A stretch of 64,000 bases of DNA from Enterococcus plantarum (GTDB lineage Bacteria; Bacillota; Bacilli; Lactobacillales; Enterococcaceae): positions 1 to 64,000 of the forward strand of contig NZ_MIKA01000008.1 of assembly GCF_001730295.1 (NCBI RefSeq), written 5' to 3'. Shown here in pieces: positions 17,660 to 26,858 of the stretch. The position numbers and the translations under genes are program-made. Under the pieces are notes generated by a model. The model did no database searches. It had not been told where the DNA came from and saw only the letters and a program-made list of their open reading frames with translations. How positions within the stretch are numbered: the stretch's first letter is position 1; each line of letters begins with the position of its first letter.

Positions 17660-18956
17660 TTTTCTAAAGGGAACATTCCGATTTGAAGTGATCCATTCAG
17701 ATAACATTCAAACAGAGTCTATCCTGACTCCAGAATCATTAGTGAACTATGTGATTGGCGTAAATAACCACTTAATTAAAGCAGAAGAGACTGGTTGGGT
17801 GTATGCAGAAAAATTTAAGGAGGGTAAAAAAGGCAAAGAGCTACTTTATGCATTTAAAATCGAGCTGCCGTTATACGAAGATAATCCCTATTTTGACCAG
17901 TTACTTTCACCATTTTATACAAAAAAGAAACTACCATTTGAAGAGGTTGTTCTTCCAGAGGCGACCAAAGAGACTGAAAGTAAGGCAGGGACACCAGAAT
18001 TGCCGTCAGAATTACAAGCACTTGCAGAGTCTGGTACAAAACGTCTAGAAGAACAAAAGCCTGAACCTAGTGAAATTGTCGAAGTGACCTCTGAAGAACA
18101 AGAACTCGTAGATCCTAACGATGATCAGGCTGAACAGCAACAATTAATTGAACATCTTATGTATCAGCTAGAAATTCAACAAGAAGAGATTCAGAAACTG
18201 AAGCAAAAAAATGCTTCCAATCTTAGCCTTAACGCTCCTTTTTCAACTGAAGATATAAAAACCGAATTAGTGGTAAAGAAGGCACAGACTGAAGTAAGTT
18301 CAGATAAATCGTATCCTGGTCTTTCTTTAGATTCGATTGAATCAAAAGAAGAAGAACCACCCGTTTTATCTACTCCTGAATCGATTGGGGCTGTAAGTGA
18401 TGTGTTGGATCTTGTAAAAAATGAATTTTCTTCTCGCCTTTCTAATTTTGTGGAAGAAGAGACAATCAAAATAAATCAAGAAATCAAGGAGCTCGATACT
18501 CGTCACTTGATTGAAGAAGAAGTGACAAAACGTGTTCAAGCGGAAAAGCAGCGGACAATTGATGCTGAGATTCTTGTCCTGGATAATGAAGAACAAAAAG
18601 AGTTAAAAGAAGAGCAGCAACGACATGAATTAGCTGTTGCGACAATCAAACGAACTTGTGCAGAGAAGAAAGCGACCAAAGAACAAGAATTAGACGTTCA
18701 CTTTAAAGACAAGTTGGCCAATGATATTGCGGCCGAGTACAAAGTACAAACCGAGCAACTAACACGTATACTGCAAGGAAAGAAAGACGAGCTTGCTTTT
18801 AAACAAAAAGAAATGAACGAAGGATTAAAGACTAACTTCGCCCAGGTACTTGCTTCATTTAATGAAACGCACGAAAAGGTGATTGAGCAAGTAGAGCAAC
18901 AAAAAGTGGCCAATCAACCGATCGATTTTCTAACGCATAAAAAAGTAGTGAGCTGA
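17652..18956 (+). CDS. Large coiled-coil conjugation protein (434 aa)
   Basis: ATG 17652 follows gaaggagga and overlaps the previous stop by 8 bases. The N-terminal 110 residues form a globular domain (FRFEVIHSDNIQTESILTPE) with no recognised family. A long acidic linker (about 115-260) and a highly charged coiled coil to the end follow. No membrane segment is visible. By position, between prgL and pcfB, it may correspond to PcfA of pCF10, but sequence alone does not confirm this. Confidence 0.65.
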   Translation: MFNFLKGTFRFEVIHSDNIQTESILTPESLVNYVIGVNNHLIKAEETGWVYAEKFKEGKKGKELLYAFKIELPLYEDNPYFDQLLSPFYTKKKLPFEEVVLPEATKETESKAGTPELPSELQALAESGTKRLEEQKPEPSEIVEVTSEEQELVDPNDDQAEQQQLIEHLMYQLEIQQEEIQKLKQKNASNLSLNAPFSTEDIKTELVVKKAQTEVSSDKSYPGLSLDSIESKEEEPPVLSTPESIGAVSDVLDLVKNEFSSRLSNFVEEETIKINQEIKELDTRHLIEEEVTKRVQAEKQRTIDAEILVLDNEEQKELKEEQQRHELAVATIKRTCAEKKATKEQELDVHFKDKLANDIAAEYKVQTEQLTRILQGKKDELAFKQKEMNEGLKTNFAQVLASFNETHEKVIEQVEQQKVANQPIDFLTHKKVVS

Positions 18957-18977
18957 GTGTAGAAAGGAAGTGGATGT

Positions 18978-19325
18978 ATGAAGTCATATAACGGACAGTG
19001 GAAAGTGATTGAAGGTACAAATCTTGCAAAAGCGCCTATCAGAAATAGTCTCCCAGATTGTCTAGAAAAAGATCACTTATTAGAAATTAGTAGTATGTTG
19101 AGGGAAGAAGGATTTATGCCGATCGATTTTATTGTCTGTGAATACCCAATCGAAGGGGTATATTGCATTGAAAGGATTGGGAATAAAAAAGGAATTGATT
19201 ATTTTATGGTGCATGAAGATCACGGTGTATTGACACCATATTATACTACTCTAGAATTGAAAAATGACGTTAATAATTTTCCCTGTAAGACAATAAAAGA
19301 ATCAATCGAACTAATGGAATGCTAA
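18978..19325 (+). CDS. Hypothetical protein (115 aa)
   Basis: ATG 18978 follows agaaaggaag. The product is a soluble alpha/beta protein with LPDCLEKDHLLEISSMLREE and a C-terminal stretch ending in SIELMEC. It is not a standard member of Prg/Pcf modules that I recognise, so it may be an accessory gene inserted between the coiled-coil gene and pcfB. Function unknown. Confidence 0.55.
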   Translation: MKSYNGQWKVIEGTNLAKAPIRNSLPDCLEKDHLLEISSMLREEGFMPIDFIVCEYPIEGVYCIERIGNKKGIDYFMVHEDHGVLTPYYTTLELKNDVNNFPCKTIKESIELMEC

Positions 19326-19346
19326 CTAAAAGAAGAGGGATAGCAT

Positions 19347-19832
19347 ATGGAACAACGAGAAATCGTCCATCGCTATTACATAATGGGGACTAACACGTTG
19401 GAAAAAACACTTCGGGCGTTGTCTCACTTATCAATGGATGGACTAGTAAAAATTAAAGACAGTCGTTTCCCTATGAATGGTGAAACGAATTTGTATAAAC
19501 TCATGAGCAGAAGTGATCCTTTAACTTCGGCTTTTTTAAATGAAAAAGTCAATTTAACCAAATTGAAAGAATACTTGGAAGAACAAGGACTTCCCTTTGC
19601 CTTCAGAGAGACACCAGAAGGCACGAATTTATACTTTCGAGTGAAAGATAAAGAGTTGGCGAAAAAGGCCTTAGAGCGTGTGATAACAGATATTAAGAAA
19701 GACCCAAAAAAGATTTTGAAGAAACCAGGAACCATGACATTTGAAGAAAAAATCGCTTATGCTAAATCTCAAACGACTTATAAAGGTTCCGTTCAGCCAA
19801 CCAATCAAAAAACGAAAGGTCGTGGTCTATAG
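19347..19832 (+). CDS. pcfB: PcfB-like DUF3801 conjugation protein (161 aa)
   Basis: The good ribosome binding site agaagaggga precedes ATG 19347. The sequence fits the DUF3801/PcfB family: an N-terminal helical part (YIMGTNTLEKTLRALSHLS), a central LKEYLEEQGLPFAFRETPEG and a basic Gly-rich tail. Its stop shares a base with the GTG start of the coupling protein gene, which is the usual arrangement. PcfB is found next to the VirD4 coupling protein in enterococcal plasmids. Confidence 0.8.
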   Translation: MEQREIVHRYYIMGTNTLEKTLRALSHLSMDGLVKIKDSRFPMNGETNLYKLMSRSDPLTSAFLNEKVNLTKLKEYLEEQGLPFAFRETPEGTNLYFRVKDKELAKKALERVITDIKKDPKKILKKPGTMTFEEKIAYAKSQTTYKGSVQPTNQKTKGRGL

Positions 19833-21643
19833 TGCAGACATACAAAAAGGAACTAAAACCTTATTTAATTCTGGCTTGTATCCTATTTATACTTGGCTTT
19901 TCGGTAGGAAACTTTTTTTACTTGTTACCAGGATATGATTATTCGTCCAAACTGAATTATTTGTTTACAAGAGAACTCCTACCATACGTAGAGAGTTCTT
20001 TTTTTTCATTCTTTATTACACCTAGCTTTCTAGCCTTCGGCACTGGATTTCTTGGGTTCTTCAGTGGTTTGTTAATGTATGTTTATGATAATGACCGTGG
20101 AATTTATCGAAATGGCGAAGAATATGGATCAGCACGATATGCAACCAATGAAGAAATGAAGAAGTATGAAGACGAAATTCCCCAAAATAATAAGATTCTC
20201 AGTAAAAATGTAAAAGTTAGCCTTTTTAACAGTCGTTTACCTATAAAGCTTCAAAAAAATAAAAACGATCTGGTTCTAGGAGATTCAGGTGCAGCCAAAA
20301 CGCTATCTTATATTAAGACCAATATTATGCAGCGTAATTGCTCATTCCTTCTAACCGATCCTGATGGTGGGGTTGTCCATGAAGTCGGTCATTTACTGAA
20401 GGAAGATCATTACAACATTAAAATTTTGGATTTAAATACATTAACAAATAGTGATAAATTTAATGTATTTAAGTATATGAAAACAGAATTGGATGTCGAT
20501 CGAGTGTTGGAAGCTATTACTGAAGCTACCAAAAAAGGTGATCAACAAGATATTGATTTCTGGCCGAAAGCAGAAGCTTTACTGATTCGTTCCTTTATAG
20601 CCTATTTGTGGTTTGATGGTCAAGATAATGATTATTTGCCACATTTAGGAATGATTGCGGATATGTTGCGCTTTGTTAAACGAAAAGATCCTAAAGTTCC
20701 TAGCCCTGTGGAGGAATGGTTTGAGGAACAAAATGAACGTCACCCAAACAACTATGCTTACAAACAATGGTCACTATTTAATGACCTGTACGAATCTGAA
20801 ACACGCGCAAGCGTACTGGGGATTGCGGCCGCACGTTACTCTGTCTTTGATCATGAACAGGTTGTTGACTTGATTCGAGAAGATACGATGGATATTGATT
20901 CATGGACAGAAGAAAAAACAGCGGTCTTTATTGCCATTCCAGAAACAAATGATGCGTATAATTTCATTTCTGCCCTATTTATGGCAACTGTTGCGGAACA
21001 ACTACGAGTTAAATCCGATGCAGTTCGCTTAGGCAAACGTTTCCTACGTAAAGGCAAGAAACTACTTCACTTCCGTTTCTTAATTGATGAATTTGCGAAT
21101 ATTGGAAAAATACCTCATTTTGAAAAACTGTTAACGACATTCCGTAAAAGGGAAATGTCATTTGCGATTGTTTTACAATCGATGAAGCAGCTACAAGCAA
21201 TGTACAAAAATAGTTGGGAAAATATTGTAAATGGTTGTGCTTCCTTGATTTTCCTTGGAGGAGACGAAGAGAAGACGGCAAAATATTTATCAAATCGAAT
21301 TGGGAAACAAACACTATCGATTAGAAAGCATAATATTAGCAAAGGACGAGGGAGTGGGGGATCTGAAAATCGAGATAAATTGGGTAGATCTTTGTTAGAC
21401 GAAAGTGAAGTCACAAAAATCGATGGTGATGAATGCCTCGTATTTATCACGAAAGAACATGTATTTAGAGATAAAAAATTCTATGCTTTTGATCATGAAC
21501 TAGCGTATCTGTTAGGAAATGAACCAGGAGACGAAAACTGGTACACATACAAGCGTTATCGTAACGAGGAAGAAGAATTGCTGGATAAAGTCAGAAAAGA
21601 AGATATCGTGGATCACGGAACGATTATGGACGATGTTGCATGA
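19832..21643 (+). CDS. pcfC: PcfC-like VirD4/TraG coupling protein (603 aa)
   Basis: This is the coupling protein that delivers the relaxase-DNA complex to the channel. Two N-terminal membrane segments (about residues 10-30 and 60-85) are followed by a P-loop, LGDSGAAKT (about 149-157), and a Walker B, FRFLIDEFANIGKIP (about 412-426). The motif SMKQLQAMYKNSWENIVNGC is typical of the family. It starts at GTG and overlaps the stop of pcfB. Length is near the 609 residues of pCF10 PcfC. Confidence 0.93.
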   Translation: MQTYKKELKPYLILACILFILGFSVGNFFYLLPGYDYSSKLNYLFTRELLPYVESSFFSFFITPSFLAFGTGFLGFFSGLLMYVYDNDRGIYRNGEEYGSARYATNEEMKKYEDEIPQNNKILSKNVKVSLFNSRLPIKLQKNKNDLVLGDSGAAKTLSYIKTNIMQRNCSFLLTDPDGGVVHEVGHLLKEDHYNIKILDLNTLTNSDKFNVFKYMKTELDVDRVLEAITEATKKGDQQDIDFWPKAEALLIRSFIAYLWFDGQDNDYLPHLGMIADMLRFVKRKDPKVPSPVEEWFEEQNERHPNNYAYKQWSLFNDLYESETRASVLGIAAARYSVFDHEQVVDLIREDTMDIDSWTEEKTAVFIAIPETNDAYNFISALFMATVAEQLRVKSDAVRLGKRFLRKGKKLLHFRFLIDEFANIGKIPHFEKLLTTFRKREMSFAIVLQSMKQLQAMYKNSWENIVNGCASLIFLGGDEEKTAKYLSNRIGKQTLSIRKHNISKGRGSGGSENRDKLGRSLLDESEVTKIDGDECLVFITKEHVFRDKKFYAFDHELAYLLGNEPGDENWYTYKRYRNEEEELLDKVRKEDIVDHGTIMDDVA

Positions 21644-21700
21644 GATAAAAATTGGAACGGTCAAATGTGATAGTTCTTTTCTTTGTTTTAGAAAGGGGGA

Positions 21701-24700
21701 ATGAATGTGGCACAAACACATGAAGAACGAAAAAAATCATTAGAAGCAGCTGAAGAAAAAAATATCGTAGAAGTTGCTCAAAGTTTAGGGATGGATTTAG
21801 TTCGGAATGGTCGTAATTATACCTGGTCTGAACACGATAGTTTTGTTTTTAATACTCGAAAGAACTTGTTCTATTGGAATTCTCGTCAAAGAGGTGGGGG
21901 CGCTATTCAACTGGTTCAAATCGTAAAGAACTGTAGTTATAAAGAAGCAGTTAATTACTTGAATAACATTGAAGTTGGTACGTTTGATGAAGTCAAACAG
22001 GAAAAAAAGCGACCATTTCACTATCACTTAAAAGAACATAGCAAAATGGATGCGACAATAGATTATTTAGTCAACGAACGGAAGCTTTCCAGAGAAACGG
22101 TTGATTTTTTTATCGGAAAAGGGCTAATTGCACAAGCTACTTATGAGGATAAAGAATCAGGAAAAACGGAACCGGTCGTTGTATTCAAGCACTTTGGCTT
22201 CGATGGAAAGGTAAAGGGAATTGCTCTACAAGGAATGTGGGAAAATCATGAATTATATGGTGACAGAGGCTATTTAAAAAGAACTTGGGGCGATGGCTAT
22301 TATGGATTAACCGTCCGAATTGGTAATCCTCCAACAGAGGCCACCGCTACAAAAAAAAATCCACTGACGATCATTGTATTTGAAGCGCCAATAGATCTGA
22401 TGAGTTATTACGAACTAAACAAGGAAACGATAGGTGATGCGGTACTGCTTTGTATGAATGGCTTACGGAAAGAGACCGTTTCAAAGTATATTGCTAATTT
22501 TTTAGGCTCCGCTGTTTCTGAAGAAGAAAAAATCAATGTATTAACGAAGCTGCAACAGTCAACATTGAATACAGATAAGGTCAAATTTGTTTTCGCTGTA
22601 GATAATGATCAAGCAGGGAGACGTTTTGTTAAAGGCTTTGGACGAGGATTTGGTGCAATGAAAAAGGATTTACCACCACTATTACCAGGGAAAAAGAAGT
22701 CCGATTGGAATGATCATGTGAAGAATCAAAAAAACAAACAACTTATCACTGAAGGGGAGCAAAAAAATATGGAAAAAAAACAAGTACAATCAGTAGAGCC
22801 AATTTTAGAAGAGCAAAATATAAAGCAAGAAAAAAATGTACCTCAACCAAAGACGTTTACTGTCACAAATGATTACCTAGCAGAGCTAAAAGCAGCGCTA
22901 GAAGAATCTGTAAACAAGATGGAAAGCACCAATGACCCAAAACATTACCTCACAGAAGAAGACGTAAAAAAGATTATGGATGAACATTTTGCAAAAGTAG
23001 AACAATTAATCGCACACTTTCAGACCTCGCATGATTTATTAAAAGAACCAACAAAAGAAGAAGCCGTACAGCTAAAAGAAGGATTAATCCAAACAGTAGA
23101 ATCGGCTAATTCAGACGTAAAACGGTCATTAGCTGATGCTTTAGCAGAAACAAAACAGGTGGCTGTATCGAATGTTAAAGAAAAAGCGAATCAATTACGA
23201 ATCTATGTGAAAAACGCTTTTAATAAGCCAATACTAGCGCTTAACAATAAAATCAGAACTTTTGTGGAGTCCATTGATCGACGTTTTGCTTTGGAAACTG
23301 GAGAGAAAAAAGAAGTGGCACTCTCTGAAGAAATAGCTACTGCTTCAGAGGTAAAAAAGGAAGAAGTATCATTAAATCACGATTCTGTTTTAATCAAAGA
23401 CGTTCAAGAGTACATTGGACTAAACGAAACAAAAGAGGCGCTCTTATCACAGATCCAACAGGAAATACAAGCGAATCCATTAGCGAAAATCGATACACTT
23501 CAGAAAGAACTAGAAGAAAATCAACAAGCTATTGCAACAGTAGAAAGCCGTATTGAAGCGACTACACCTAAAATGAATGAAGCCGCAACGAAAGAAGTGA
23601 AAGGTGAAACCTTGAATGAGTTGTCAGCTCTTGTGAAGGAAAAAGAGCGCTTGGAACAAGAACGAACACAACTCGTTCAACAACCAGAATTTTTACGTCA
23701 AGAAGGCTCAATCGACACATTCAAGAGAGTAGATCAGCAGCTAACCATTGTGAATGACAAACTCACTTCTATCGAAAAAGGAACTCATAGAGAAACAGAA
23801 CAAACAGAAGCAAAAGAGCTTAGGGTAGATCCATTCGTTGCTGCTTCTGCAGTAGCAGCGAAGCAAGTCGTTGAACCTAAAAAGGATCAAAAGGAATCAC
23901 TAAATACAGCACTCTCTAGTCAAAATACGGCCGCAATCAATACACAATTAAAGTCAAATATGGCTGAATATTATGATCCAAACAATGTAAAAACGTATCT
24001 TGATTCGGCTAGTAAGTTCCATAATTACTCCCCTAAAAACGTTCAATTGATCATGGAACAAGATCCAGGTGCTACGCAAGTAGCAAATGAGAAGAAATGG
24101 GAGACGTTAGGATACGAGCTACGAGAGGATGCGAAACCAATCCAAATTTACCAACCTGTATTTGTGCCAATTCAAGATGAAGAAGGACGAGTTAAATATA
24201 AAGAAAATAACCAACCAGAAACAACGGTTGATTTTCAATTGAAGCCTGTTTATGATGTCAGCCAAACAACAGCTGGTCAATTAAAAGCGCCGATTACTTA
24301 TGACTTGTCAAACAAAGAGCAGTTTATGGTGGTCTATCAAAGTGTGGCCGACTTATCGGATGTCACTATTACATTTCAACCACTAGGGAATCTAAACAGT
24401 CACTATGATGCCGTAAATAAAACCGTCATTATCAATGAAGGACTAGGAAAAGAAGCAACCATTCAGACTCTTCTCAATGAAGTGATTCCCCTACACAATA
24501 TGGAAAATGAGAGTCTAAAAAATGATGCTTCACTGAATATCTTTGAACAAGAAGCAACAGCTTACATGGTGGCCAACCATATTGGATTAGACACGAGTTC
24601 CTTTACGTTTGCTTCTCTTTCTAAATTAAAAGAGGAAGGGTTTACCGTTGAAGATTTCACGAAGTCACTTACGGACAGTGCAAAAAATGCGACGGGAATT

Positions 24701-24865
24701 ATCAGTACAATAGATAAAAATTATGCCAAATCTAAAGAAGTAAGTAGTGCGAAAAATAAATTTGAAGAACGAGTAGTACAAGCAAAAGTACAAACAAAAG
24801 AAGTCGCTGAACACTATCAAAAACAAGAAAAATCGGTAGAGCAAGCCCCTTCATTAAGAAGATAA
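21701..24865 (+). CDS. pcfD: PcfD-like primase/TOPRIM protein with a degenerate ArdC-like tail (1054 aa)
   Basis: The N-terminal 120 residues resemble the DUF3991 primase-associated domain (NLFYWNSRQRGGGAIQLVQI). A TOPRIM-like core follows, with VFEAPIDLMSYYEL (about 226-239) and FAVDNDQAGRRFVKGF (about 297-312). A long coiled-coil linker spans about 360-720. The last 300 residues match the ArdC-like gene downstream (YLDSASKFHNYSPKNVQLIM, GLDTSSFTFASLS), but the zinc motif is ruined: LLNEVIPLH stands where HELTH should be. GTG 21707 is an alternative start with better ribosome-site spacing. It probably primes or processes transferred DNA. Confidence 0.85.
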   Translation: MNVAQTHEERKKSLEAAEEKNIVEVAQSLGMDLVRNGRNYTWSEHDSFVFNTRKNLFYWNSRQRGGGAIQLVQIVKNCSYKEAVNYLNNIEVGTFDEVKQEKKRPFHYHLKEHSKMDATIDYLVNERKLSRETVDFFIGKGLIAQATYEDKESGKTEPVVVFKHFGFDGKVKGIALQGMWENHELYGDRGYLKRTWGDGYYGLTVRIGNPPTEATATKKNPLTIIVFEAPIDLMSYYELNKETIGDAVLLCMNGLRKETVSKYIANFLGSAVSEEEKINVLTKLQQSTLNTDKVKFVFAVDNDQAGRRFVKGFGRGFGAMKKDLPPLLPGKKKSDWNDHVKNQKNKQLITEGEQKNMEKKQVQSVEPILEEQNIKQEKNVPQPKTFTVTNDYLAELKAALEESVNKMESTNDPKHYLTEEDVKKIMDEHFAKVEQLIAHFQTSHDLLKEPTKEEAVQLKEGLIQTVESANSDVKRSLADALAETKQVAVSNVKEKANQLRIYVKNAFNKPILALNNKIRTFVESIDRRFALETGEKKEVALSEEIATASEVKKEEVSLNHDSVLIKDVQEYIGLNETKEALLSQIQQEIQANPLAKIDTLQKELEENQQAIATVESRIEATTPKMNEAATKEVKGETLNELSALVKEKERLEQERTQLVQQPEFLRQEGSIDTFKRVDQQLTIVNDKLTSIEKGTHRETEQTEAKELRVDPFVAASAVAAKQVVEPKKDQKESLNTALSSQNTAAINTQLKSNMAEYYDPNNVKTYLDSASKFHNYSPKNVQLIMEQDPGATQVANEKKWETLGYELREDAKPIQIYQPVFVPIQDEEGRVKYKENNQPETTVDFQLKPVYDVSQTTAGQLKAPITYDLSNKEQFMVVYQSVADLSDVTITFQPLGNLNSHYDAVNKTVIINEGLGKEATIQTLLNEVIPLHNMENESLKNDASLNIFEQEATAYMVANHIGLDTSSFTFASLSKLKEEGFTVEDFTKSLTDSAKNATGIISTIDKNYAKSKEVSSAKNKFEERVVQAKVQTKEVAEHYQKQEKSVEQAPSLRR

Positions 24866-24900
24866 TGAAAGGGAACACAACACTAGAAGGGAGATTCTTC

Positions 24901-25944
24901 ATGGTAGAAAAATCATTTGTGCAAGAGAGCAAATCACCCAAACTCTCTCTTTCAGAAATTATCAAGAAGAAAGATTACAAAGCATTGTCGGAACACTTGG
25001 AAGAGGGAATAAAGGACTATTTAGACAGTGATACCTTTCAAAACTATTTAGATTTTGTCTCTAAGTTTCATAAGTATTCTCAAAAAAATGTCCGATTGAT
25101 CTTGGCTCAGAAACCAACGGCAAGCTATATTGCAGGTTTTCAAGCTTGGAAAAAGAAGGAACGGAATGTCAAAAAAGGAAGTAAGGCAATTTATGTTTAT
25201 GCGCCTTACTTCAAAGATAAAATAGATAAAGAAGGCAATAAAGTAACCGATGAGAATGGTGAGATTGTAAAAGAAACACGTTACTTCTTAACCCCTGTTT
25301 TTGATGTTAGTCAAACAGAGGGGAAAGAAATTCCTAAACCTGTTTACAATCTATCAGAAGATATGGACGATTCAAAAACATTTATGCAAACGTACAAGGC
25401 ATTGTTGGAACTATCACCAGTGCCTGTTTCTATTCAACCTATTCCAATTGAAGCCAACGGATACTACGATCCTACAAAAAAAGAAATTGTCGTCCGTCAA
25501 GGATTAGGGGAGATCATGACATTAAAAGTGTTACTTCATGAACTAACACACGCAACGCTTCATACCGATTCGCAAGCATTCTTTGGTAACCCGACGTATC
25601 GCCGTCAAGAATTTGAAGCGGAATCTGTCGCTTATATTGTATCGAATCACCTTGGATTAGATACAAGTGATTACTCATTTGGGTATCTGTCTTCATGGAC
25701 AGATCAGGGAAATAAATTAGAAGAACTGACCACGTCATTAGAAACCATTACAACACAAGCAAAAGGATTAATTGAACGTGCAGATCAATTGTTGAACAGA
25801 GTATATACATTGGATGCACCTAAAAACAAATTTGAAGAACGTCTTGCACGAGCAAGAGGACAAGAACTTCCTGAACCACGAACTCCTTCAAAAGTATATG
25901 AGGTAGCTGACCCAAAAGTACACCGTCCCACGAAGACTCTGTGA
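24901..25944 (+). CDS. ArdC-like antirestriction / ssDNA-binding zinc metallopeptidase (347 aa)
   Basis: ATG 24901 follows agaagggag and is preferred over ATG 24865. The N-terminal ArdC-type domain (FVSKFHKYSQKNVRLILAQ, AGFQAWKKKERNVKKGSKAI) is followed by an HExxH zinc motif, LLHELTHATLHTD (H213, E214, H217). A downstream acidic helix, FEAESVAYIVSNHLGLDT, supplies the third ligand. ArdC proteins bind ssDNA and protect incoming DNA from restriction. The gene is a paralogue of the pcfD C-terminus with intact catalytic residues, so its role in protecting transferred strands is plausible. Confidence 0.82.
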   Translation: MVEKSFVQESKSPKLSLSEIIKKKDYKALSEHLEEGIKDYLDSDTFQNYLDFVSKFHKYSQKNVRLILAQKPTASYIAGFQAWKKKERNVKKGSKAIYVYAPYFKDKIDKEGNKVTDENGEIVKETRYFLTPVFDVSQTEGKEIPKPVYNLSEDMDDSKTFMQTYKALLELSPVPVSIQPIPIEANGYYDPTKKEIVVRQGLGEIMTLKVLLHELTHATLHTDSQAFFGNPTYRRQEFEAESVAYIVSNHLGLDTSDYSFGYLSSWTDQGNKLEELTTSLETITTQAKGLIERADQLLNRVYTLDAPKNKFEERLARARGQELPEPRTPSKVYEVADPKVHRPTKTL

Positions 25945-25995
25945 GTCAGCGGTTCGGGACGAAGCCAAAAGAATTAATGAAAGGAGTCCCAACAA

Positions 25996-26271
25996 ATGGA
26001 CAATCTAACCGATGAAAGCAAGCTTATTATTGTACAATTTTTCTTGGATGATCCAACGAGTGAAACCCCACGCATTCACTCGAAGAAGAGAGAAAAAAGA
26101 AAAGGAACAGTCTTGAAAGAGTTGGACACACTGATTCATGATTTAGAAGAAATTGAGACAGATATTGATCTAGAACCTTACAAAGAAGCAGCAAAAATTC
26201 TTCGTAAGATACGTGGAAAAGACGAGTACATGAGTTTTGTGGATGAATTATTGCAGCCTTATGTATCATGA
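25996..26271 (+). CDS. Hypothetical acidic protein (91 aa)
   Basis: ATG 25996 follows aaaggagtccc. The protein is short and charged, with a helical C-terminal half (LDTLIHDLEEIETDIDLEPY). It occupies the position of PcfE, between the primase-like gene and the oriT/pcfF region, but no sequence motif supports a name. Confidence 0.6.
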   Translation: MDNLTDESKLIIVQFFLDDPTSETPRIHSKKREKRKGTVLKELDTLIHDLEEIETDIDLEPYKEAAKILRKIRGKDEYMSFVDELLQPYVS

Positions 26272-26275
26272 TCAC

Positions 26276-26501
26276 TCAAATAGAATAAAAATAGGTCAAT
26301 AAAAGTCAAAGATAGAAACGGGGATTGGGGGAGACCCCCAAAATTTAAGAGCCACCTACCTGCTTTTTAGGTAGGTGGCTTTTAAAATATCGTAACATGG
26401 TACCATGTTGCTCTGCTCGCAAAAAGAAAGTCTACCCCTGGTATTTGGGCGATGTCAACTAAGGAAACTCAACCAAAACATTTAAGGGAGGTGTCCGAAT
26501 A
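26276..26501 (+). other. Probable oriT region upstream of pcfF-pcfG
   Basis: The 226-bp gap before the relaxosome genes contains three inverted repeats. They are a GC-rich ttggggg/cccccaa hairpin (26325-26341), agccacctacct/aggtaggtggct (26350-26380, followed by TTTTAAAA) and the palindrome aacatggtaccatgtt (26394-26409). Relaxase genes commonly lie next to their oriT, and clustered inverted repeats directly upstream of an accessory factor gene fit. The second hairpin could also terminate the upstream operon. The nick position cannot be assigned from sequence alone. Confidence 0.6.
26350..26384 (+). terminator. Hairpin in the oriT region, possible terminator
   Basis: Arms of 12 bp (agccacctacct and its complement) enclose a loop of seven bases and are followed by TTTT. 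It may end the long transfer operon, or act as an oriT inverted repeat recognised by PcfF/PcfG, or both. Confidence 0.55.
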
Positions 26502-26858
26502 GTGGAACATAAAAATAAGTTACGACGACCGATACAACGAAAAGTTCGGTTCTCCAAGGAAGAAAATAGATTAATAAAGAAGAAAATTGACGAGAGTTTC
26601 TTTCCTAACTTTCAAAACTTTGCGCTACACATGTTAATTCAAGGAGAGGTTCGTCATATCGATTATTCAGAGTTAAAACAATTGACGACAGAGGTTCATA
26701 GAATAGGAATTAATATTAATCAAGTGACCCGGCTGGCCAATCAGTTCAACGAAATTTCGAGTACCGATATTCAACAATTGAAAAATGAATTAACAGCTTT
26801 AACGGAGACTGTTCAATCCAACCTCACAACGTTGATCAAACTAAAGGAGCGGACGTAA
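26502..26858 (+). CDS. pcfF: PcfF-like relaxosome accessory protein (118 aa)
   Basis: It starts at GTG 26502 after gggaggtg. The N-terminus is basic (RRPIQRKVRFSKEENRLIKKK), consistent with a ribbon-helix-helix DNA-binding domain, and it is followed by a long helical region. The family is MobC/PcfF-like: it binds oriT and recruits the relaxase. The stop is immediately followed by the relaxase ATG. Confidence 0.8.
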   Translation: MEHKNKLRRPIQRKVRFSKEENRLIKKKIDESFFPNFQNFALHMLIQGEVRHIDYSELKQLTTEVHRIGININQVTRLANQFNEISSTDIQQLKNELTALTETVQSNLTTLIKLKERT

